Below the pieces are notes generated by a model. The model was not told where the DNA came from. It saw nothing but the letters and a program-made list of their open reading frames with translations, and made no database searches. A program made the translations under genes and the position numbers. From Burkholderiaceae bacterium (GTDB lineage: Bacteria > Pseudomonadota > Gammaproteobacteria > Burkholderiales > Burkholderiaceae_C): a DNA stretch of 64,000 nt. The stretch covers positions 3,348,001 to 3,412,000 of the forward strand of contig CP126124.1 of NCBI GenBank assembly GCA_030123545.1, given 5' to 3'. Every line of letters starts with the position of its first letter. Position 1 is the first letter of the stretch. Positions 57,899-64,000 of this stretch are shown piece after piece.

Positions 57899-58909
57899 TC
57901 ATCGCCAGACCCCCGCGCCGGTGTTCTGCACCTGCTCGTACGCCGCGCCGGCCTCGGGCCAGGGCGCGGCCTCGGCCACCTCCAGCGCGTGGGCGATCTC
58001 GGCGCGCGCGGCCTCGACGATCCGGTCGATCTCGGCCTGGCTGACGCCGCGTTCGAGCAGACGCGCCGCCGCCAGGCGCAGCGGATCGGCCTCCATCGCC
58101 GCGGCGACCTCGTCCGGGTCGCGGTAGCTGCCTGGATCGACCGAGACATGGCCCTTGATCCGGTAGGTGACCGCATGCAGCAGGCGCGGCCCGCTGCCGG
58201 CGCGCACCTCGGCGACAAGGCGCGCCGCGGCTTCATGGACTGCTTCGACGTCGTTGCCGTCGACTTTGAGCGACGGCAGTCCGAGCGCGCGCGCACGCGC
58301 CGACACGCCTTCGCCCGCGGTCATCGCGTCGGTCGGCGTCGTGGCCGAAATCCGGTTGTCCTCGCAGACGAACAGCACCGGCAGCCGGTACACCTGGGCC
58401 CAGTTCAGGCCTTCGAGGAACGGGCCGCGATTCGCCGCGCCGTCGCCGAAGAAGCAGGCGACGATCTGCGGCAGGCCGCGCACCTTCAGCGCATGGGCGG
58501 CGCCGGTGGCGATCGGGATGCCCGCCGCGACCACGCCGTTCGCGCCCAGCATGCCGACCGAGAAATCGGCGATGTGCATCGACCCGCCCTTGCCCTGGTT
58601 GTAGCCGGTCGCGCGGCCGAACAGCTCGCACATCATCCGCGCCGGATCGGCGCCCTTGGCCAGCGTGTGGCCGTGGCCGCGGTGGGTCGAGGTCAGCAGG
58701 TCGCGCCGCTCGAGGTGGCTGCAGACGGCGGCGGCGACCGCCTCTTGGCCCGTGGACAGGTGCAATGGACCGCGCACCAGCGCCGGCTTCGCCGAGGCCG
58801 CCAGGCCCCAGGCCGCAACCCCGCCCTGGCTCGCGGTCTCGGCCGCGTCTTCGAAGGCGCGGATGCGCTGCATCAGCCGGTACAGCTCCAGCAGTCGTTC
58901 ATTGTTCAT
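57899..58909 (-). CDS. 2-oxoacid/acetoin dehydrogenase E1 component, alpha subunit
   Basis: A 336-residue thiamine-diphosphate-dependent alpha subunit. The cofactor motif is GDGAANRGPFLEGLNWAQVYRLPVLFVCEDN (155-185). Earlier STHRGHGHTLAKGADP and QGKGGSMHIAD fit acetoin dehydrogenase or branched-chain/pyruvate E1. The ATG at 58909 gives NNERLLELYRLMQRIRAFE, the family start. It heads the E1-SDR-TRAP operon. The 134 bases to murJ hold no gene. Confidence 0.92.
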   Translation of the reverse strand: MNNERLLELYRLMQRIRAFEDAAETASQGGVAAWGLAASAKPALVRGPLHLSTGQEAVAAAVCSHLERRDLLTSTHRGHGHTLAKGADPARMMCELFGRATGYNQGKGGSMHIADFSVGMLGANGVVAAGIPIATGAAHALKVRGLPQIVACFFGDGAANRGPFLEGLNWAQVYRLPVLFVCEDNRISATTPTDAMTAGEGVSARARALGLPSLKVDGNDVEAVHEAAARLVAEVRAGSGPRLLHAVTYRIKGHVSVDPGSYRDPDEVAAAMEADPLRLAAARLLERGVSQAEIDRIVEAARAEIAHALEVAEAAPWPEAGAAYEQVQNTGAGVWR

Positions 58910-59043
58910 GTCGGTTCGTGCTCGCGTCCGGGGCGATGAAGCGGCTCCGCCCTCGGATATCGCGGCGCCCAACCGCCGCGCGCCCATTGTCGCGGCGTGG
59001 CGCACATTGTCACTCGGCGATCACCCTAGGGTCCAGCCGCGTG

Positions 59044-60624
59044 CTACGCCGAATCGCGCACCCGGGCCGGCCGCAGCATCTGGCGCAAGCGCAACCCGGA
59101 CAGCCACAACACTATGAAATAGATAGCTGCAGAAGCACACAGGAAACCGGCCAGAAGCCCAATTCGCTCCAATTTATGAGCCTGCAGCCCGATCCAGTCG
59201 AACGCATGGTCGCCCCAACCCAGGAACAGCGCCAGCAGCGCGCTGGCAGCAGCCACCCTGAGCAGGAAGGTGCGCCAGCCCGGCAGCGGACGGTAGCTGC
59301 CGCGCCGCACCAGCAGCACCAGCAGCCAGAGGCTGTTCGCCAGTGCGCCGATGCTGATCGACAGCGTCAGCGCCGCGTGCTGCAGTTTCGGCACCAGCAG
59401 CACGTTCAGCAACTGCACGAACACCAGCACGACGGCCGCGATGCGCATCGGCGTTGCGGTGTCCTGGCGCGCGTAAAAGCCCGGCGCCAGCACCTTGATC
59501 GCGATGATGCCGATCAGGCCGACGCCGTAGTTCATCAGCGCGGCGGCGGTCTTGTCCACATCGAGCGCGGTGAACGCGCGGTAATGAAACAGCGCCGCCA
59601 CCAGCGGCTGCGCGAACAGCAGCAGGCCGACCGCGCAGGGCGCGGCCAGCAGCACCACCAGGCGCAGGCCCCAGTCCAGCATTGCGGAATAGGCGGCTTC
59701 GTTGCGGCTGGCGCGCGCCTGCGCGAGTTGCGGCATCAGCACCACGCCGAGCGCGACACCGAGCATCGCGGTCGGGAACTCCATCAGCCGGTCCGCGTTC
59801 GTGATCCAGGTCACGCTGCCGGCTGCCAGATGCGACGCGATCTGGGTGTTGATCAGCAGCGAGATCTGCGCCACGCTGACGCCGACCAGCGCCGGACCCA
59901 TCAGGCGCAGCACGCGGCGTGTGCCGGGGTCGGCCCAGCTGGCGCGCAGCGCAGCCACGCTGCGGCCGAGCCGCGGCAGCATCGCGAGCTTCTTCAGCGC
60001 CGCCAGCTGCAGGCCGAGTTGCAGCACGCCGCCGACCATCACGCCGACGCACTGCGAATAGATCGGCTCGATACCGTGACGCTTGAACCAGGGGCTGGCG
60101 AACACGATGGCCAGGATCAGCGCGACATTCAGCAACACCGGCGCAGCCGCCGGCGCGGCGAACTTGCGCGAGGTGTTCAGGATGCCGCCGGCCAGCGCCA
60201 CCAGCGACATGAAGCCGATGTAAGGGAACATCCAGCGCGTCATCACGACGGTCGCGTCGAATGTTTCGTGATGGAACCCGCTCGCCAGTGCCCAGACCAG
60301 GGCCGGTGCGCCGGCCACGCCGAGCACGCACAGCAGCACCAGCGTCCAGGTCAGCAACGTCGCGACATGGTCGATCAGCGCCTGCGCGCCGGCTTCGCCC
60401 TGTTCGGACCGGCTGGCCGACAGCACCGGCACGAACGCCTGGCTGAACGCGCCTTCGCCGAACACCCGGCGAAACAGGTTCGGAATCCGGAACGCGACGT
60501 AAAACGCGTCGGTCAACGGGCTCACCCCGTACACCGACGCGAACAGCACATCGCGCACCAGGCCGGTGATGCGCGAGGCGAGCGTGAACAGCGAGACGGT
60601 GGAGGCGGACTTCAGCAGCGACAC
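59044..60624 (-). CDS. murJ: lipid II flippase MurJ
   Basis: A 526-residue MOP-family protein with about fourteen membrane segments that flips lipid II for peptidoglycan synthesis. Features: SLLKSASTVSLFTLASRITGLVRD at the N-terminus, DAFYVAFRIPNLFRRVFGEGAFSQAFVPVL, and later SVTWITNADRLMEFP and GVALGVVLMPQLA. The start is read as GTG at 60624: a TTG at 60630 would touch the -10 box, and MSLLKSAS matches relatives. Residues 487-505 are coded by repeat copy e. Confidence 0.95.
   Translation of the reverse strand: MSLLKSASTVSLFTLASRITGLVRDVLFASVYGVSPLTDAFYVAFRIPNLFRRVFGEGAFSQAFVPVLSASRSEQGEAGAQALIDHVATLLTWTLVLLCVLGVAGAPALVWALASGFHHETFDATVVMTRWMFPYIGFMSLVALAGGILNTSRKFAAPAAAPVLLNVALILAIVFASPWFKRHGIEPIYSQCVGVMVGGVLQLGLQLAALKKLAMLPRLGRSVAALRASWADPGTRRVLRLMGPALVGVSVAQISLLINTQIASHLAAGSVTWITNADRLMEFPTAMLGVALGVVLMPQLAQARASRNEAAYSAMLDWGLRLVVLLAAPCAVGLLLFAQPLVAALFHYRAFTALDVDKTAAALMNYGVGLIGIIAIKVLAPGFYARQDTATPMRIAAVVLVFVQLLNVLLVPKLQHAALTLSISIGALANSLWLLVLLVRRGSYRPLPGWRTFLLRVAAASALLALFLGWGDHAFDWIGLQAHKLERIGLLAGFLCASAAIYFIVLWLSGLRLRQMLRPARVRDSA
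59111..59165 (+). repeat. 55-bp interspersed element, copy e
   Basis: The head ACTATGAAATAGATAGC (59111-59127) fits the family at 13 of 17 consensus positions. The tail has CGGCCAGAAGCCCAATT near the family position. It is at the 3' end of murJ, opposite to that gene. Confidence 0.55.
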
Positions 60625-60630
60625 CGGCAA

Positions 60631-60636
60631 AGTGTA
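60631..60636 (-). promoter_or_regulatory. -10-like box of murJ, probable leaderless start
   Basis: TACACT on the minus strand lies 6 bases before the GTG at 60624, with no ribosome binding site between. Confidence 0.35.
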
Positions 60637-60692
60637 GGGCCTGTGCCTGCCGGCATTCGCTCACACCCCGGGCCGAAACGAGCCTGCGCGCC

Positions 60693-60698
60693 TATAAT
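60693..60698 (+). promoter_or_regulatory. -10 box of rpsT
   Basis: A perfect TATAAT is followed by CGAGGGCTTTG, like the blocks after the rpsP and rplS boxes. The rpsT ATG is 45 bases downstream, with an AAGGA ribosome binding site before it. Confidence 0.55.
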
Positions 60699-60743
60699 CG
60701 AGGGCTTTGCTGGCATCATCCTCGAACACAAGGAAATTCATTC

Positions 60744-61040
60744 ATGGCTTCAGCCAAACCGAAGAAAAAAAACCCGCGCCTTGCGTCGGGTCGCAAGCGC
60801 GTCCGCCAGGACACCAAACTCAACGCCGCGAACACCTCGCTGCGCTCCAAATACCGCACCGCGGTGAAGAACGTCGAAAAAGCGGTTCTCGCCGGTGACA
60901 AGGCCAAGGCCACCGAACTGTTCGGCAAGATGCAGTCGGTGGTCGACACGGTCGCCGACAAGGGCATCTTCCACAAGAACAAGGCCGCTCGCGACAAGAG
61001 CCGCCTAAGCGCCAAGGTCAAGACCCTGGCCACTGCCTGA
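60744..61040 (+). CDS. rpsT: 30S ribosomal protein S20
   Basis: A 98-residue S20, highly basic. The N-terminus MASAKPKKKNPRLASGRKRVRQ and the middle TSLRSKYRTAVKNVEKAV are typical, as is the C-terminal GIFHKNKAARDKSRLSAKVK. It binds 16S rRNA early in 30S assembly. It has its own promoter and a strong terminator, divergent from murJ, the usual arrangement in betaproteobacteria. Confidence 0.98.
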   Translation: MASAKPKKKNPRLASGRKRVRQDTKLNAANTSLRSKYRTAVKNVEKAVLAGDKAKATELFGKMQSVVDTVADKGIFHKNKAARDKSRLSAKVKTLATA

Positions 61041-61109
61041 AACCAGGCCCGCCCGGACCGGATCGCGCCGGTCCGCCGTTCAAGCCGGGTGCGCTGCCAG
61101 CAAAGTGAG

Positions 61110-61131
61110 AAAACCGCCTTCGGGCGGTTTT
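61110..61131 (+). terminator. Rho-independent terminator of rpsT
   Basis: AAAACCGCC (61110-61118) and GGCGGTTTT (61123-61131) form a 9-bp stem with a TTCG tetraloop. The remaining bases to 61255 contain nothing recognisable. Confidence 0.9.
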
Positions 61132-61255
61132 TCGCTTGGTGAAGACGTTAGCGCGACCTAGCATGTGAGCTTGCGCCACACCCAAACCTCGACGCTGCCG
61201 CACGGTGCGAGTCGACCTGTCCGCCATGCCGATATTGCGCCTGCACACGCAAAGC

Positions 61256-62728
61256 TCAGCCGCGATCTTGCCCGTCCATCCGCCCCGCTAATGCCTGAAG
61301 AAGCGCCGCGCTGTCAGTCAGCCGTAGCGCCTGAGCAGCGATTAGGCCGCTCCGACTCTGCTCGGCCTGCTGCCGCGCGACGAGCACCTGCAGGTAGCCG
61401 GCAGCGCCCAGCGCGTACTGGCGCTGCACCGTTTCGAGTTCAGCTTGCGCCGCCGCGTCGGCGGCGGCCAGGGCGGCCAGCGCCTGGGCGTCGTGGTCCA
61501 GCGAGCGCAGGGCATCGGCGACCTCGCGCAGGGCGCCGAGTACCACGCCCTGGTAGTTGGCTGCCGCCACATCGAGCGCGGCCAGCGAGGCGCGCTTTTC
61601 CGCCGGCAGCCCGGGGTTGAACAGGGGCTGCGTCAACTGGCCCAGCAGGCTCCACACGACCGAGCCGCCGCCAAACAGCGCCCCCGCGCTCAAGGCCTGC
61701 GAGCCAAGGCTGGCGCTGAGGTTGATCTGCGGGTAGAGCTTGGCGACGGCCACGCCGTAGTCGGCGTTGGCGGCGTGCAGCAGGGCTTCGGCGGCCTGGA
61801 TGTCGGGGCGGCGCCGCGCCAGTTCGGACGGCAGGATCAGCGGCAACTCGGCCGGCAGTTTGAAGCGCTCCAGCGTGAAGGCCGGCACCTTGGCCGCTCC
61901 GGGCGCCTGCCCAGCCAGCACCGCCAGCAGGTGCTCGCTTTGTTCGCGCTGCTTGGTCAGCGTTGGCAGCGCAGCGCGCAACTGCTCGGCCTGCGCCTGC
62001 AAGGCCAGCAGTTCGCCCGGCGCGGCCTGGCCGAGCCGCACGCGCTGGCGCGTCAGGTCGATCTGCTCGTCCTGCGCCTGGACCAGCGCCGCGGTCGAGG
62101 CCAACTGGCCGGCCAGCCGGGCGCGCGCAATGGCGGCACCGGTGATCTGTGCCGCCAGGACCAAGCGTGCGCCGTCCAGTTCGTGGCGGCGGTATTCTGC
62201 GCGCGCGGCCAGGGCCTCCAGCGCGCGCCGGTTGCCCGCGGCCAAGTCGAGCCGGTAGCGCACGCCGATGCCCGCGTTGTAGAGGCTGAACTCGCGCGCC
62301 TCGCCGGTCTGGCCCAGCGCCGCGGGGTTCATGCGCTGGCGCTGTGCGCCGGCCGTGGCGTCGACCTGCGGATACAGCGTCAATCCGGCCTGCGCCGCAT
62401 GCAGTTCCTCGGCCTGGCGCAGCGTGGCCTGGGCGGTGGCCAGCGTGGGGCTGGCTTGCAAGGCCTGTTCGACCCAGGCGTCGAGCTCGGCATTGCCCAG
62501 GGCGCGCCACCATTGCCGATCCACCGGCGCGCCCAGGACCAAGTGCTGTGCCACGCCCAGGTGGATGGGGGCCGAGGCGGTGCGCTCGGGCGCGGGCGCC
62601 GCCGTGTAGGCCGCGACCTCAGGGCCGGCCGGCCGCCGAAAGTCGGGGCCGGCGGTGCAGGCCGCCAGCGATGCGGCGGCCAGCAGCGCCAGCACGGCGG
62701 GGCGGGGTGCGAAGGCAGGGTGGGCCAT
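61256..62728 (-). CDS. outer membrane factor lipoprotein (NodT/OprM family)
   Basis: A 490-residue outer membrane efflux channel. A signal ending in LAAC (Cys24) marks it as a lipoprotein, followed by GPDFRRPAGPE, a typical OprM-family beginning. Two coiled-coil repeats (long Ala/Gln/Leu-rich helices, about 70-200 and 290-450) match TolC topology, with ARRRPDIQAAEALLHAANADYGVAVAKLYPQINLSAS between them. An AAGGAG lies 8 bases before the ATG at 62728. It is the downstream gene of an ABC-type tripartite exporter. Confidence 0.92.
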   Translation of the reverse strand: MAHPAFAPRPAVLALLAAASLAACTAGPDFRRPAGPEVAAYTAAPAPERTASAPIHLGVAQHLVLGAPVDRQWWRALGNAELDAWVEQALQASPTLATAQATLRQAEELHAAQAGLTLYPQVDATAGAQRQRMNPAALGQTGEAREFSLYNAGIGVRYRLDLAAGNRRALEALAARAEYRRHELDGARLVLAAQITGAAIARARLAGQLASTAALVQAQDEQIDLTRQRVRLGQAAPGELLALQAQAEQLRAALPTLTKQREQSEHLLAVLAGQAPGAAKVPAFTLERFKLPAELPLILPSELARRRPDIQAAEALLHAANADYGVAVAKLYPQINLSASLGSQALSAGALFGGGSVVWSLLGQLTQPLFNPGLPAEKRASLAALDVAAANYQGVVLGALREVADALRSLDHDAQALAALAAADAAAQAELETVQRQYALGAAGYLQVLVARQQAEQSRSGLIAAQALRLTDSAALLQALAGRMDGQDRG

Positions 62729-62778
62729 CGGGGTACTCCTTGAAAGTCCGGCCATGCCGGATATGTGGCTTTCCCTCA

Positions 62779-63486
62779 CTAGATGCGGCGTCCCTCGCCC
62801 GCTTCCTCGTGCGTCACGCCGTCGCGGATGTGGTAGATGCGCCTGAAGGTGGGGATGATCTTTTCGTCGTGGGTGACGACGATGATGGCGGTGTCGTACT
62901 TGCGCGCCATCTCGTTGAGAATGCGCACCACGACCATGGCGCGCTGCGAGTCCAGCGGCGCTGTCGGCTCATCGGCCAGGATCACCGGCGGCCGATTGAC
63001 CAGGCCGCGCGCGATCGCCACGCGTTGCTGCTCGCCGCCCGAGAGCTGCGCCGGCATGGCCTGGGCACGGTGCTGCACGTCCAGCGCCGTCAACAGCTCC
63101 AGCGCCCTTTTTCGCGCCTCGCCGTTGGGCACGCCGGCCAGCATCGGCAGCAACGCCACGTTGTCGGTGACGTCCAGGAAGGGGATCAGGTAGGGCGCCT
63201 GGAACACGAAGCCGATCCTGTCGCGGCGCAGCGCCCGCAGGTCGCGCACCCGCCAACCGTCGTCGTAGATCACCTCGTCGCCAAGGACCATGCGGCCCGT
63301 GCTGGGGTCGATCACCGCGCCCAGGCATTTGAGCAGCGTGCTCTTGCCCGAGCCCGAAGGCCCGATCAGCCCGACCACCTCGCCCGGGGCGACCTGCATG
63401 TTGACGTCCCGGAGCGCCTGCACGGCGGTGTCGCCGCTGCCGTAGCGCTTGGAGAGCCGCTCGATGCGGATGCCCTTGCCGTCCAT
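62779..63486 (-). CDS. ABC transporter ATP-binding protein (MacB/LolD-like)
   Basis: A 235-residue ABC ATPase. Walker A is GPSGSGKST (42-50); the signature is LSGGE (148-152); and Walker B is VILADEP (168-174), followed by the switch His in VVTHDEKI. Group: MacB/LolD/DevA ATPases that pair with FtsX-type permeases. It begins 4 bases after the permease stop. It would power export with the outer membrane factor encoded next. Confidence 0.92.
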   Translation of the reverse strand: MDGKGIRIERLSKRYGSGDTAVQALRDVNMQVAPGEVVGLIGPSGSGKSTLLKCLGAVIDPSTGRMVLGDEVIYDDGWRVRDLRALRRDRIGFVFQAPYLIPFLDVTDNVALLPMLAGVPNGEARKRALELLTALDVQHRAQAMPAQLSGGEQQRVAIARGLVNRPPVILADEPTAPLDSQRAMVVVRILNEMARKYDTAIIVVTHDEKIIPTFRRIYHIRDGVTHEEAGEGRRI

Positions 63487-63490
63487 GGCT

Positions 63491-64000
63491 TCACCCGATC
63501 GCCTCAGCCGGATCGACCTTCAGCGCCATGCGGATGGCCACCACGCTGGCCAGCACGCAGATGGCCAGCACGGCCAGAAAGCCGGCGACCGAGTCCTCGG
63601 GCACCAGCAGTACGTACTTGGGAAAGATCGGCGCGGCGTAGGTGGCGCTGATCTTGCCCACCACGAAGCCGATCACTCCCAGCACCAGCGCCTGCTGCAG
63701 GATCATCGCGGCGATGGTGCGGTTGCGCGTGCCGATCAGCTTGAGCACGGCGATCTCGCGGATCTTGTCCATGGTCAGCGTGTAGATGATGAAAGCGACG
63801 ATGGCCGCGCTGACCATCGCCAGGATCACCAAGAACATGCCGATCTGTTTGGCCGAGGTGGCGATCAGCTTGCCGATCAGGATGCCCTCCATCTGCGCGC
63901 GGTCGTACACCGTCAGGCGCTGCCAGCGGCGGATCGGCGCGGCCACCTGCTCGGGGGTGAATTCAGGGCGGATGCGCACCAGCACGGCGTTGACCTGGCT
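63491..64000 (-). CDS. FtsX-type ABC transporter permease (DevC-like), 5' truncated by window
   Basis: The last 169 codons of a permease running off the window end. The FtsX-like core domain is visible: GMFLVILAMVSAAIVAFIIYTLTMDKIREIAVLKLIGTRNRTI, then LVLGVIGFVVGKISA and a final GFLAVLAICVLASVVAIRMALKVDPAEAIG, giving three membrane segments. The extracytoplasmic domain and first segment lie outside. The membrane-fusion subunit is expected upstream, beyond 64000. The translated end at the window edge reads SQVNAVLVRIRPEF. Confidence 0.88.
   Translation of the reverse strand, partial: SQVNAVLVRIRPEFTPEQVAAPIRRWQRLTVYDRAQMEGILIGKLIATSAKQIGMFLVILAMVSAAIVAFIIYTLTMDKIREIAVLKLIGTRNRTIAAMILQQALVLGVIGFVVGKISATYAAPIFPKYVLLVPEDSVAGFLAVLAICVLASVVAIRMALKVDPAEAIG

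Noticed and set aside
58765..60867. A 700-codon plus-strand frame opposite murJ and E1 alpha
   Set aside because: Low-complexity Gln/His/Arg composition typical of the complement of GC-rich membrane protein genes; it even runs through the rpsT promoter.
1..64000. Search for tRNA, rRNA, CRISPR arrays, insertion sequences and prophage
   Set aside because: No cloverleaf-like GGTTCGAATC context in intergenic DNA, no regular spaced direct repeats outside the GloVer gene, and no transposase, integrase or structural phage gene was seen.

Overview
The window is GC-rich chromosomal DNA from a betaproteobacterium of the order Burkholderiales, most likely a member or close relative of the Comamonadaceae. 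This is inferred from family knowledge: the rpsP-rimM-trmD-rplS run, the purM / AI-2E permease / hda / HAD / pcnB / folK block, the divergent murJ-rpsT pair, AT-rich -10 boxes such as TAAAAT in a GC-rich background, and two kinds of short interspersed repeat. No rRNA, tRNA, CRISPR array, insertion sequence or prophage was found.

Layout. (1) 1-8065: the tail of a polar amino acid ABC transporter ATPase, then a tight plus-strand catabolic run: AtuA-like DUF1446, DUF4387, a TauD/TfdA dioxygenase, MmgE/PrpD, class II aldolase, ketopantoate-reductase-like protein, FAD monooxygenase and DUF2783. I do not recognise the substrate. (2) 8112-10717: edd-eda of the Entner-Doudoroff pathway. (3) 10978-19646: housekeeping and repair genes (chaC, a MobA-like nucleotidyltransferase, pdxH, msrA, pcm, a rhodanese, waaA, a phosphohexomutase, a fused Ada-AlkA and ogt). 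(4) 19840-30864: a seven-repeat GloVer lipoprotein, several transporters, a RhlE-type helicase, two unknown membrane proteins and a lipoprotein. (5) 30937-36868: orn, an M48 protease / pterin dehydratase / rsgA operon, an N-acetylmuramidase, a CobD-like membrane protein and a Nudix CoA pyrophosphatase. (6) 36871-42276: the S16-RimM-TrmD-L19 operon, a GNAT enzyme, a TM2 protein and the DUF47-Pit phosphate uptake pair. (7) 42386-48199: folK, pcnB, HAD, hda and the AI-2E permease, divergent from purM. (8) 48452-52052: lower kynurenine / 3-hydroxyanthranilate meta-cleavage genes. (9) 52137-58909: SirB1 and an operon of E1 alpha, E1 beta, SDR, TRAP binding protein and fused TRAP permease. (10) 59044-64000: murJ, rpsT and a tripartite export system (outer membrane factor, ABC ATPase, FtsX-type permease) that runs off the end.

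The most unusual signal is not a gene. A degenerate element of about 55 bp occurs eight times. It consists of GCTA-N9-TAGC, then about 21 variable bases, then GGCTnnrGCCnGATTT. Every copy overlaps coding sequence, seven of the eight at gene 3' ends. Copies supply the stop codons of the ada-alkA gene, eda and pcnB, and one adds about 19 in-frame residues to WaaA. Other points of interest are the uncharacterised catabolic run, the E1-only dehydrogenase plus TRAP operon, several probable leaderless starts, a shared -10/discriminator motif in front of ribosomal protein genes, and a likely small gene translationally coupled to an anion transporter.
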